17,013 nt of DNA from an uncultured bacterium (GCA_934875675.1 CAKXIK010000055.1:1-17013); one strand, 5' to 3'; shown: positions 1 to 6,791, numbered from the stretch's first letter. A program made the numbers and translations. Notes: generated from the sequence alone by a model not told the origin.

Positions 1-27
1 CACCCGTTTTTTAAGGGGGAATGTTGG

Positions 28-1869
28 ATGTGCGGCATTGCAGGCCAGATTAGTTCAGATATAAGTGTCATTCAAAATCAATGTGAGATTTATCAGGCAA
101 TGCAGCAAAGCATGAGCAGGCGCGGACCTGATCAGCGAGGAATGATGATTGAGGGGAACGCAGCGTTGATTCATGCGCGCCTTTGTGTCATCGATCCCGA
201 GAACGGATTGCAGCCGATGAAGCTTCGGCTGGGGGAGCAGGAGTTTGTCATTGTCTATAATGGTGAACTTTATAATACCCCGGAGCTGCGGTCGGAGCTG
301 GAAACATTGGGACATCGGTTTGAGAATCATTCCGATACCGAGGTTTTGCTTCATGCATATGTACAATGGAAGCAGGATTGTGTGGAACGCCTGAACGGAA
401 TTTTTGCCTTTGCTGTTTGGGAAAAGCAACAGAAGCGGCTCTTTGTGGCACGAGACAGAATGGGTGTCAAGCCATTCTGTTTTGCACAGAGGGGCGAAAA
501 TTTTCTCTTTGCCTCTGAACTCAAGACACTGCTGTGTCATCCGCTTGTCAAACCGGAAATTGACGAGCAAGGCTTTGCCGAGGTGATGCTGGTGGGACCC
601 GGCAGAACACCCGGATGCGGCGTGTTCCGCGATGTAAAAGAACTCTTGCCTGGCGAATGCGGCTATTATAATCTGAAAACAAACCGATTACAGACACACA
701 TCTATTGGTCGCCGGAGGATCATCCCCACACTGATAGCTTTGACCAAACCGTGGAAACCGTGCGTTTTTTGGTGCTTGATTCCATCGAACGTCAGCTGGT
801 GTCCGATGTGCCGGTATGCACATTCCTTTCAGGAGGACTGGATTCCAGCATCATTTCATCGGTAGCGTCAAGGTATTTTGCCAAGCAGGGAGTTAAATTG
901 CACACGGTTTCGGTGGATTACCGCGATAATGCGAGGTACTTTAAGGCAAGCAAGTTCCAACCCAACAGCGATGCACCATTTATTGAAATCATGAATCAGT
1001 ACCTTGATGCAGAGCATCACCAGATTGTGCTGGATACTCCGGAATTGGTGCAGGCGCTTTTTTCTGCAGTGAACGCGCGTGACCTTCCCGGTATGGTGGA
1101 TGTGGATTCTTCGCTGCTTTTGTTTTGCAACGAGATTAAAAAAATTGCCACGGTTGCGTTGTCGGGAGAGTGTGCAGACGAAATCTTTGGCGGTTATCCA
1201 TGGTATCGCGATAAAGAGATCCGGGAGCGGGAGGGATTCCCGTGGGCACAATCTACAGCGTACCGCGCCACGTTTTGCAAGCCTGAATTTCTCAGGGGGA
1301 TTGATCCGGTGGAATATGTGGATTCCCGCTATCGCAAGACGGTGCAGGAATCTTCCGTTTTGCCTGGAACGGATGCGACCGAGGCACGCATGAAGCAAAT
1401 GATGAACTTGAATTTACGCTGGTTTATGCAAACGCTTTTAGATCGCAAAGACCGCATGAGCATGTATAACGGCTTGGAGGTTCGTGTTCCTTTCTGTGAT
1501 TATCGCATTGCAGAGTATCTTTACACAGTACCATGGGAGTTCAAAGATTACCAAGGTGTTGAAAAAGGGCTGCTGCGTCAGGCAATGACCGGTTATCTGC
1601 CCGATGAGGTGTTGTGGCGTAAAAAGAGCCCTTATCCCAAGACGCACAACCCTGCCTACTTGCAGGCAGTTTCGGCGGAACTGCGCAAAGTTTTGCAGGA
1701 ACCCGATGCACCACTGCTCCGGTTTATTAATCGGGACTCACTGGAAGAGCTTCTTACCACAAACAATCCCGTTCCGTGGTATGGACAGCTGATGACGACC
1801 CCTCAGACAATTGCATATTTTTTGCAGTTCAATTACTGGCTCAAACAATATAATGTCCAGTATGTATAA
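28..1869 (+). CDS. asnB: Asparagine synthetase, glutamine-hydrolysing
   Basis: Makes asparagine from aspartate, ATP and glutamine in the cytoplasm. The 613-residue protein has the usual two-domain AsnB order. The N-terminal class II amidotransferase domain begins Met-Cys-Gly-Ile-Ala-Gly, so Cys2 becomes the catalytic N-terminal nucleophile; the glutamine site shows Arg51, the YNGE motif (77-80) and Asp103. The synthetase domain has the ATP-pyrophosphatase loop SGGLDSS (268-274), then GECADEIFGG near 380 and a DRKDRMSMYNGLEVRVPF stretch near 475. The start is fixed by AAGGGGGA 7 bases upstream and by the need for Cys at position 2. Length fits the family (about 600). It stands alone on the plus strand; its promoter lies outside the window. 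Function is inferred from family motifs with high confidence. Confidence 0.96.
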   Translation: MCGIAGQISSDISVIQNQCEIYQAMQQSMSRRGPDQRGMMIEGNAALIHARLCVIDPENGLQPMKLRLGEQEFVIVYNGELYNTPELRSELETLGHRFENHSDTEVLLHAYVQWKQDCVERLNGIFAFAVWEKQQKRLFVARDRMGVKPFCFAQRGENFLFASELKTLLCHPLVKPEIDEQGFAEVMLVGPGRTPGCGVFRDVKELLPGECGYYNLKTNRLQTHIYWSPEDHPHTDSFDQTVETVRFLVLDSIERQLVSDVPVCTFLSGGLDSSIISSVASRYFAKQGVKLHTVSVDYRDNARYFKASKFQPNSDAPFIEIMNQYLDAEHHQIVLDTPELVQALFSAVNARDLPGMVDVDSSLLLFCNEIKKIATVALSGECADEIFGGYPWYRDKEIREREGFPWAQSTAYRATFCKPEFLRGIDPVEYVDSRYRKTVQESSVLPGTDATEARMKQMMNLNLRWFMQTLLDRKDRMSMYNGLEVRVPFCDYRIAEYLYTVPWEFKDYQGVEKGLLRQAMTGYLPDEVLWRKKSPYPKTHNPAYLQAVSAELRKVLQEPDAPLLRFINRDSLEELLTTNNPVPWYGQLMTTPQTIAYFLQFNYWLKQYNVQYV

Positions 1870-2002
1870 TTCTGATTTCTTTTGACACAGAAACAAAAAT
1901 CTTGGGAAAAGCTGCATAGATTCAATTCTTTCCTCATTTTTGATGCGATTTCTAATTGTTAATTGGTATACGTGCAAGTATGCTAATGGGTATAAATAGT
2001 GC

Positions 2003-2072
2003 GAAAAAGGCCGCAGCGGATATCAGCCTCGTTGTTTCAGCCAAGGTATCGTTTTGCTGCGACCTCTTTTTT
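2003..2072 (+). terminator. Long structured terminator-like hairpin downstream of asnB
   Basis: AGGCCGCAGC (2008-2017) pairs with GCTGCGACCT (2056-2065) with a single C/A mismatch, followed by a T-rich run at 2067-2072. The 38-base loop can fold further: GATA 2019-2022 with TATC 2047-2050, and CCT 2027-2029 with AGG 2044-2046. It lies about 135 bases past the asnB stop, far for a simple terminator. A weak upstream promoter (TTGTTA-17-TATGCT, about 1957-1985) leaves open a small independent RNA. Confidence 0.6.
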
Positions 2073-2201
2073 GTAACAAGTCAAATCTATAACTTATGTA
2101 TTAAATAAAACGAATATTAAAGTAATAACAAGCATATATGACGGACAGAATAATTTATAGAATAGAAATTATAAAAAAAATCAAAAATATAAAAAAAACA
2201 C

Positions 2202-2230
2202 TTGCTTTTTCAAACTGAATCCGGTATAAT
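2202..2230 (+). promoter_or_regulatory. Promoter of tRNA-Val
   Basis: The -35 box TTGCTT (2202-2207) is followed by a 17-base spacer and a perfect -10 TATAAT (2225-2230). Predicted start is near 2237, about 12 bases before the tRNA 5' end, preceded by a very A-rich tract (2170-2200) that could act as an UP element. Confidence 0.85.
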
Positions 2231-2248
2231 ATCAACTGTTCCGGTTAT

Positions 2249-2324
2249 GGACGTTTAGCTCAGCTGGTAGAGCATTCGCTTGACGTGCGAAGGGTCAGCG
2301 GTTCGAGTCCGTTAACGTCCACCA
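2249..2324 (+). tRNA. tRNA-Val (anticodon GAC)
   Basis: A 76-base cloverleaf. The acceptor stem GGACGTT (2249-2255) pairs with AACGTCC (2314-2320), discriminator A2321, and CCA is encoded (2322-2324). The anticodon stem TTCGC (2275-2279)/GCGAA (2287-2291) closes a 7-base loop with GAC at 2282-2284, which reads GUC/GUU valine codons. The T arm carries GGTTCGAGTCC. It is a single tRNA with its own promoter and terminator; I see no repeat of its 3' end in the window that would mark an integration site. Confidence 0.96.
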
Positions 2325-2327
2325 AAT

Positions 2328-2374
2328 AAACCGCATCGGTAAGCCATTTTGTATGGTTGCTGATGCGGTTTTTC
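2328..2374 (+). terminator. Intrinsic terminator after tRNA-Val
   Basis: AAACCGCATC (2328-2337) pairs perfectly with GATGCGGTTT (2362-2371), followed by a T-run. The loop extends the stem through AGCCAT/ATGGTT. It begins 3 bases after the encoded CCA. Read on the minus strand it also ends in a T-rich stretch and may serve the convergent small-protein gene. Confidence 0.9.
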
Positions 2375-2426
2375 TTTGTGCAGAATCGTAGTTTTTAGCG
2401 CGTGCGTAATTTTTAAAGCTTGATTT

Positions 2427-2627
2427 TCAGGGCTTTGGATTTCCTACAGAGCCATCGCCTTTTAATTCGTGATAAACTTTTTGATCGGGTCCGTCGGTGC
2501 CGGCAATGATGGGTCTGACATGCTCTTTGCCGTGTTTTGCCTTGCCCTGAATTTCGGGGACAGGTCCTGCATCATTGCGGGGCTGCGTGTGAGTCCATTC
2601 CGGTCGCGCCATTCCTTTTTTAGCCAT
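2427..2627 (-). CDS. Small basic, proline-rich conserved hypothetical protein (66 aa)
   Basis: A 66-residue protein beginning MAKKGMARPEWTHTQPRN, rich in Lys, Pro, Gly and His. It has no signal peptide, membrane segment or Cys pair, so it is probably cytosolic and largely unstructured. The start is well supported: GAGGTGAT lies just upstream of ATG 2627. It faces tRNA-Val and has no operon partner; the next gene leftwards on the same strand is separated by the terminator at 2773-2810. I do not know its function. From memory, very similar small proteins occur in Ruminococcaceae-type genomes, but this is unverified. Its charge and size would suit a nucleic-acid or spore-associated role; that is only a guess. 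Confidence 0.75.
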   Translation of the reverse strand: MAKKGMARPEWTHTQPRNDAGPVPEIQGKAKHGKEHVRPIIAGTDGPDQKVYHELKGDGSVGNPKP

Positions 2628-2772
2628 CCAATCACCTCAAGCTTAGTTTGCGCCGAAAAGATAAGTCTATCCGCAATGACAGCGGATCTTTGTGCAACAG
2701 CAGATCAAAATCTTTTCCAAACCGTATCAACCATCGCTCTATACTAATTTCGAATTAGAAACGATATAAAAA

Positions 2773-2810
2773 TACCGCACAACCTTCAAATACAGAAGCG
2801 TTGTGCGGTA
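2773..2810 (-). terminator. Terminator of the sigma / DUF4367 operon
   Basis: TACCGCACAAC (2773-2783) pairs perfectly with GTTGTGCGGTA (2800-2810), with an inner CTTC/GAAG pair. On the minus strand the stem is followed by TTTTTATAT, about 50 bases past the stop codon of the DUF4367 protein. Confidence 0.88.
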
Positions 2811-2858
2811 AAAATCATGTGGTTTATTTCAGAAGCAAATAGAATTGGATTTGATTGA

Positions 2859-3551
2859 TCAAGAGGGTGAATCTGCAAGAGATTCTGCAATTTGCACTAA
2901 TCGGCTGTAATCGAGTGATCCGGAAATCTGATAGCAATAGAAATCATCATCCCAGATGATGAGAGTGCTGTTTTGCTTTTCAAAACAATATCCGGTCAGT
3001 CCGTTGATACGCACATAAGAGGAGAGCGCGCTTTCGGTATCTACCGCATACTGCGCGTTTTCATACAAGGTTTGCGATACACTGAACCATTCATCTTCCG
3101 CATTGCGATAGCTGCAATAATAGGACTGTTGCCCCAGAGTTTCCTGATTGACCTCAAAACCTTCCGGAATATCCGTTGGGGTTTTGGCTTTGAATTGAAC
3201 CGAAGAAGTTCCATTGTTTTTGGACGAAATCAATGTGGAAAATTTCTCGTAGACTTTGATAAAAAAGTCGATCACCGGGTTAGCGGTTGCCTTTGCAGTA
3301 AAGACCGAAGTCATCAGCGCGATCAGGATCACCGCGAACAGACAAGCAACCCAGCGTCCGATGCGGTTAAATTTGAAGATAGTTGAAGTTTTCTGGACCT
3401 CCATCATCTTGTCCATCCTTTTTTCGAATGAATCGGAAAAGGTGATGCTTTGCAGTTCTTCATCATCTGGCAAATCAGCAAGCCATTCGTCCTGGTAAAG
3501 CTCCAATGCATTCTGAAGAATATCCTGTTCATTTGTAAAATTTTGTGCCAT
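2859..3551 (-). CDS. Single-pass membrane protein with DUF4367-like domain, probable sigma-factor partner
   Basis: A 230-residue protein. The N-terminal part (1-64) is acidic and probably cytoplasmic. One hydrophobic segment lies at about 66-86, followed by an extracytoplasmic region. From about 125 the pattern TPTDIPEGF ... QISGSLDYSRLVQIAESL matches how I know DUF4367 domains to begin and end. Proteins of this build sit next to ECF sigma factors in Firmicutes and are thought to act as anti-sigma factors or envelope sensors. I see no zinc-finger HxxxCxxC motif, so an anti-sigma role rests on context. The start is MAQNFT at 3551, with GGTGAT 5 bases upstream; an in-frame ATG 13 codons earlier lacks an SD. 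It lies 70 bases after the sigma gene and shares its transcript. Confidence 0.82.
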   Translation of the reverse strand: MAQNFTNEQDILQNALELYQDEWLADLPDDEELQSITFSDSFEKRMDKMMEVQKTSTIFKFNRIGRWVACLFAVILIALMTSVFTAKATANPVIDFFIKVYEKFSTLISSKNNGTSSVQFKAKTPTDIPEGFEVNQETLGQQSYYCSYRNAEDEWFSVSQTLYENAQYAVDTESALSSYVRINGLTGYCFEKQNSTLIIWDDDFYCYQISGSLDYSRLVQIAESLADSPS

Positions 3552-3621
3552 CCAATCACCATACCTTTGGAATATATAATATATGAGCATTAGCTTTGCG
3601 AGAAAATCCGGTCGGAAAAAT

Positions 3622-4161
3622 TCAGCTGAGTTTTTCTTCCTCGCGCAAAAGGACCGTCAATTCGCGTCTTGCGCGTTCCAGCCTCTTTTGAACGACGGCG
3701 TCATTTAAACCCAGAATTTCTGCAATCTCTTTAGAGTTGTATCCGTGAATGTATTTCAGAACTAAGATGTGCCGGTAAATATCCGGCATTTGTTTGATCT
3801 TGTCCGTAATCATTCTGAGCGTAAAATGCTGCAGACAAGTATCTTCCTGAATCAGTAAAGGTTCGCTGTCCTCAAAATTGATCATATGTTCGTGTTTTCG
3901 TTTTGCATAGGCATCCTTACAAACGCTCTCGGTCACGATTACGATAAAGGACTTTGTTTTTGCAGACGCAACATCATCAATATTATTTAAATATTTCAAT
4001 AGCTTCAAAAAAGAATCATGCACCGCGTCTTCCGCCAGATACTCATCGTGCAGGATATTAAAAGCAATATATTTCATTAATTTACGATAATGCTGATAGA
4101 GCTGTTCAAATTTAGTTTTTTCCTCTTGCGTTTCAAGGGCGCTCAAATAGAAAAAAAGCAT
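3622..4161 (-). CDS. ECF-type sigma-70 family RNA polymerase sigma factor
   Basis: A 179-residue protein directing RNA polymerase to a small regulon, probably its own operon among others. Region 2 covers about 20-90: LYQHYRKLMKYIAFNIL, then the EDAVHDSFLKLLKYL signature at 44-58. Region 4 covers about 115-170 with a helix-turn-helix (YNSKEIAEILGLNDAVVQKRL). Both domains are complete. The start at 4161 is chosen because AGGAG lies 8 bases upstream; ATG 4167 would leave only 2 bases, and the longer frame from TTG 4287 would run through a terminator hairpin without an SD. The family is sure. The stimulus and regulon are unknown; the downstream DUF4367 membrane protein is the likely regulator. 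Confidence 0.9.
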   Translation of the reverse strand: MLFFYLSALETQEEKTKFEQLYQHYRKLMKYIAFNILHDEYLAEDAVHDSFLKLLKYLNNIDDVASAKTKSFIVIVTESVCKDAYAKRKHEHMINFEDSEPLLIQEDTCLQHFTLRMITDKIKQMPDIYRHILVLKYIHGYNSKEIAEILGLNDAVVQKRLERARRELTVLLREEEKLS

Positions 4162-4197
4162 GATCATGGCTCCTTGTTGATTTTCCTTTTTATGAAT

Positions 4198-4246
4198 AAA
4201 AAAACGCCGGTACGACCTGCATATGGCAGATCCGTTCGTGCCGACG
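4198..4246 (-). terminator. Intrinsic-terminator-like hairpin in the sigma-factor leader (candidate attenuator)
   Basis: On the minus strand CGTCGGCACGA (4246-4236) pairs with TCGTACCGGCG (4215-4205), one mismatch and one wobble, with an inner CTGC/GCAG stem, and is followed directly by seven T (4204-4198). It sits between the operon promoter and the sigma gene start, so full-length mRNA must read through it. Either it attenuates, or it ends a separate leader RNA of about 118 nt. I found no convincing antiterminator. Confidence 0.72.
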
Positions 4247-4322
4247 TGGTTCCGATAAACATACTTTACAATTTTATGAATCGCCAACGTTGCCGCACTG
4301 AAATTCCCAATTATTCTATTTC

Positions 4323-4351
4323 ATTATAGCCTGAAAATTCCATAACGTCAA
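4323..4351 (-). promoter_or_regulatory. Promoter of the sigma-factor operon
   Basis: On the minus strand TTGACG (4351-4346), a 17-base spacer and TATAAT (4328-4323) form a near-consensus housekeeping promoter. Predicted start is near 4316, leaving a leader of about 155 bases. A 7-bp dyad, TTCGGCA 4384-4390 / TGCCGAA 4410-4416, lies 33 bases upstream of the -35 box and could be a binding site or the end of the upstream transcript. Confidence 0.8.
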
Positions 4352-4479
4352 TATTCGACAGGACAAACAAAGAAATCTTTTCATTCGGCAGGATATGACA
4401 CATGTTTGGTGCCGAAAAATGCAGACATTGATGATCTATTGATATTCAGCAAAATTTGCTGTTAAGATTTTAGCTGCAA

Positions 4480-4713
4480 TCAAGATTCTTCCGTTGATAA
4501 TATCTGTTGCTCCAGGGAAGGGGTTGTACCGGACTGATTGTTTTTGCATCGGGCTTCCATGAATGCTTTCTGTGCTGCGATGGTACCCAATGTATTACCC
4601 AGCTGAATGACGGCCACTCCAATCAGTGCGACTTCGTCTGCACTATGTCCTTCAGCGAGTGCAGCTGCCAAGGCAGAAATTGCACCGATTGTTTGGTTGG
4701 TGTTCACGCACAT
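4480..4713 (-). CDS. Small helical protein, DUF6774-like
   Basis: About 77 residues: a nonpolar, alanine-rich N-terminal half (IGAISALAAALAEGHSADEV, then ALIGVAVIQLGNTLGTIAAQ) with a polar C-terminal tail. The pattern of a short helix, 'S.DE.ALIG', and 'QLGNTLGTI' resembles the clostridial DUF6774 family, whose role is unknown. The SD AAGGGGG lies so close that three starts are possible: GTG 4716, ATG 4713 or GTG 4707; the last has the best spacing (9), but I give the ATG. It begins 50 bases after the glutaredoxin-like gene and is probably cotranscribed with it. It could be membrane-associated, though the hydrophobic stretches are weak for a true membrane segment. Confidence 0.7.
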   Translation of the reverse strand: MCVNTNQTIGAISALAAALAEGHSADEVALIGVAVIQLGNTLGTIAAQKAFMEARCKNNQSGTTPSLEQQILSTEES

Positions 4714-4763
4714 CACCCCCTTAATGAATGATATGCAGAACAGAGGGACGGTGAGCCATAAAA

Positions 4764-5021
4764 TTAAAGCGCAGCGCGCAAAGCCTTTTCCAATTTCTGC
4801 TTTGTGGGAATACCTTCATGAAGTTTTTCATTGCCGATGAAAAGGCTGGGTACATACCAGTAGTCATATCCATCGGCAACATCTGCTTGCTGGCGTTCTT
4901 CAATTTGGCAGATTGGTATTGCGGCCAGTTCAGGATATTCTGTCTGCAGCTCTTCGATTATCTGGAATGCCTGACGGCAATAAGGACAACTGCTTAAATA
5001 AAAAAGGGTAATTTCTTTCAT
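4764..5021 (-). CDS. Glutaredoxin/thioredoxin-fold protein with CPYC motif
   Basis: An 85-residue single-domain thioredoxin-fold protein, presumably a cytoplasmic thiol-disulfide oxidoreductase. It opens with a beta strand and the redox motif CPYC (12-15); a cis-proline loop follows (WYVPSLFIG), then the short C-terminal helix found in glutaredoxin-like proteins. The tail EGIPTKQKLEKAL is also family-like. Start: MKEITLF at 5021 matches the usual domain boundary. ATG 5033, four codons earlier, has GGAAAG in front and cannot be excluded. CPYC is the classical dithiol glutaredoxin motif, but many clostridia lack glutathione, so the physiological partner is open. The gene lies between DUF6179 and the DUF6774-like gene on the same strand. 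A 9-bp dyad (CGATTTTGT 5058-5066 / ACAAAATCG 5082-5090) lies upstream. Confidence 0.85.
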   Translation of the reverse strand: MKEITLFYLSSCPYCRQAFQIIEELQTEYPELAAIPICQIEERQQADVADGYDYWYVPSLFIGNEKLHEGIPTKQKLEKALRAAL

Positions 5022-5159
5022 AACGCAAAGCATCTTCTTTCCAACGCACGCTATATCCGATTTTGTTTTTATCAGCATGCCACAAAATCGAGTAAAAAAC
5101 AACCCCTTTTATAAAAAATTATTTTCATAGGATACCGGTAATACACAGTACCACTTTTT

Positions 5160-6086
5160 TTATTCAGCGCCCAGAAAAATTCCGTCCAGTGAATGATGCA
5201 GCAGTGCAACTCGAATTCGCGGAAGCAGGTTTACAGCAGTTTGACGTAAATATTGCGGTGCATTTGAAATTTTCAGTCCAAGCGACGCAGAAAGGGTATC
5301 TGCAGCACCGCACAGAGCCTTTTCCTGTTCTGAGGGGCAAAGGTTGGAAAGCAACTGTGCAATTTGTTGGCGTTCATGCTCGCTGATGTTCAGCTGCATC
5401 GGGTTTTCTCGTACAAGGGTAAGACCGATGGCGTTGGTGGCTACCGGCTCATACAAATTAATCAGTAATCCGCGATAATCTTGACAAAAGTGACCCAACA
5501 GATCTATGACATCCGGCACTAAAAACTGATTAATGAGCTCATTCTCCAGCAAAATATGGTGCAAATATTCGTTGACATAATCTATTCCACGGAGCGTTTC
5601 ATTCACGGGCAAGCAAAGCTGATAATCAATATCACACGGAATTTGATGGGCAAAGAATAAATAATGATATTTTTTCCAAAAGAAACCGATGCTTTTCAGG
5701 GTGTCACAGTAGGACAAATTAGGAATCTTAACAGCCGTGAGGCACGCAGCGTGCCAAAGCTTTTTTCCGTATTCCACTTTTTGTTCCACTTTATGAACCC
5801 CTTCTTGCCAAAGTTCTTCAGACGACTTTTGTAGCAGCGCACGCACAGACTGAGGATGCAGATTCCAATTTTCCGGATCAATCTCTAATATCAAACAGAT
5901 CGATTGCAATAGATCCTGTGCCAATTCGACCGGAACAGAAGTGCTGTTTCCTGCCGTATAACATTCTGTGCGGTGAGCAAGCAACTGCCAAAGGATGCGT
6001 TCGGCTGCGATCAAATCCTGAGAAGAAAGCGGTGAATCTTGAAAATCGGCGGTCAAAGCAGGCAGGTAAGATTGCGTATCTGTCAT
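5160..6086 (-). CDS. DUF6179-type protein of unknown function
   Basis: A 308-residue, mainly helical, Leu/Gln-rich soluble protein with no signal peptide or clear membrane segment. Landmarks are an N-terminal region (to about 55) with LIAAERILWQLLAHRTECYT, a middle part with YHYLFFAHQIPCDIDYQLCL, and a C-terminal stretch (about 200-250) with ISEHERQQIAQLLSNLCPSEQEKAL. From memory this is the DUF6179 type, which is encoded beside DUF6323 in Oscillospirales. The start ATG at 6086 overlaps the stop of the DUF6323 gene as ATGA, with AAGGA 9 bases upstream; this argues for translational coupling and a shared complex or pathway. An upstream ATG at 6104 has no SD. No catalytic motif is visible. I do not know the function. 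Confidence 0.82.
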   Translation of the reverse strand: MTDTQSYLPALTADFQDSPLSSQDLIAAERILWQLLAHRTECYTAGNSTSVPVELAQDLLQSICLILEIDPENWNLHPQSVRALLQKSSEELWQEGVHKVEQKVEYGKKLWHAACLTAVKIPNLSYCDTLKSIGFFWKKYHYLFFAHQIPCDIDYQLCLPVNETLRGIDYVNEYLHHILLENELINQFLVPDVIDLLGHFCQDYRGLLINLYEPVATNAIGLTLVRENPMQLNISEHERQQIAQLLSNLCPSEQEKALCGAADTLSASLGLKISNAPQYLRQTAVNLLPRIRVALLHHSLDGIFLGAE

Positions 6087-6520
6087 TTTTTTAAATCCTT
6101 CCATTCATCCAGCCATTCTTCGGGCGCAATATCGGCTAATATTTCGATAGAACCGTGCGCTCGGTTGTTAAAAAAGTGTACCATAGTCGCGATCAAATCA
6201 TCATCGGGAATTTGGTCATAAGTGTCATTTTTTAATTGGTAAAAGAGATCCTGCAGTGCCGCCAATGTTTGCGCGTATTGGCGCGGTACCAGATAAGGAG
6301 AAGCATAAAATGCGGAAACGAGTTTTGGAAGAATACTGCCGCAAAACTCCACTCGACCGGTGTTTTCCAGTGCCGCGGTGTGTTGTTGGATAAGCTGCTG
6401 CATTTCTTGTTCAGAAAGGTGCAGACCGGAAGAATCTGTTATGGCATTACATTGTTCCAGATCGGCTTTAATTTGAGCCGCAAAAAACGCGCCAGGATAT
6501 AATGACAAAGATTTTTTCAT
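6083..6520 (-). CDS. DUF6323-type protein of unknown function
   Basis: A 145-residue protein matching the pattern I associate with DUF6323: a start motif with N-A-I-T-D/E then 'GLHLSEQEMQQLI', 'TGRVEFCGSILPKLVSAFYASPYL' in the middle, 'TLAALQDLFYQLKNDTYD' and 'DDDLIATMVHFFNN.A.GS.E.L' near the end. Soluble, mixed helical, with no signal peptide. The start at 6520 (MKKSLSLYPG) is preferred because AAGGAA lies 11 bases before it; ATG 6547 has no SD. It is the first gene of a two-gene unit with DUF6179 (4-base ATGA overlap). I could not find a good promoter upstream, only a dyad at 6559-6585. Function unknown. Confidence 0.85.
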   Translation of the reverse strand: MKKSLSLYPGAFFAAQIKADLEQCNAITDSSGLHLSEQEMQQLIQQHTAALENTGRVEFCGSILPKLVSAFYASPYLVPRQYAQTLAALQDLFYQLKNDTYDQIPDDDLIATMVHFFNNRAHGSIEILADIAPEEWLDEWKDLKK

Positions 6521-6554
6521 TTCGGTGACCGTTCCTTTCCGCACCATTGCATAC

Positions 6555-6585
6555 TTGACGTTTAGGAAATTTATTTTTCTAAACG
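6555..6585. promoter_or_regulatory. Inverted repeat upstream of DUF6323, possible operator
   Basis: CGTTTAGGAAA (6559-6569) and TTTCTAAACG (6576-6585) form a 10-bp dyad with one bulged G around a 6-base centre. It lies about 40-65 bases upstream of the DUF6323 start. It also overlaps a plausible plus-strand promoter, TTGACG (6555-6560)-17-TCTAAA (6578-6583), so a repressor-type operator is possible. No T-tract on either side suggests it is not a terminator. Confidence 0.4.
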
Positions 6586-6708
6586 GTTCTTATCCGGTAC
6601 AATTAAATCACCCGTAACACGCAGTAGAAGATGACAGGCTATCATTTTGTTCAAGGAAAAATTGCCGTCTTCTTGTAATGTACACCCATACAGAATCAAT
6701 GACAAGAC

Positions 6709-6737
6709 TTGAATTTTTTCCGATTTTGTGGTAATAT
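6709..6737 (+). promoter_or_regulatory. Promoter of a very short RNA
   Basis: TTGAAT (6709-6714), 17-base spacer, TAATAT (6732-6737). Predicted start is about 6744, only a few bases before the hairpin at 6748. Confidence 0.6.
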
Positions 6738-6743
6738 AAAAGC

Positions 6744-6791
6744 AGAGAAGAAGAAAAATTGCGGTTCAGCGGTTGTTTTTCTTCTTTTTTT
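6744..6791 (+). ncRNA. Candidate ~48-nt RNA: promoter-proximal hairpin with U-tail
   Basis: AAGAAGAAAAA (6748-6758) pairs perfectly with TTTTTCTTCTT (6776-6786), with a 17-base loop rich in GCGGTT, and the T-run continues to 6791. With the promoter at 6709-6737 the entire transcript would be one hairpin plus U-tail. It could be a small RNA, a transcription-start-proximal attenuator, or simply a terminator for leftward-lying plus-strand transcription. The stem is A/T-rich and therefore weak. No gene of its own is visible. Confidence 0.45.

Noticed and set aside
2249..2324. tRNA-Val as an integration site for a mobile element
   Set aside because: No repeat of the tRNA 3' end and no integrase are present in the window.
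2744..2758. Palindrome CTAATTTCGAATTAG
   Set aside because: A/T-rich short dyad without a T-run or an adjacent recognisable promoter; could be chance in this base composition.
4447..4461. Palindrome CAGCAAAATTTGCTG
   Set aside because: It gives only a 5-bp usable stem with a tiny loop and no T-run; too weak to call a terminator or operator.
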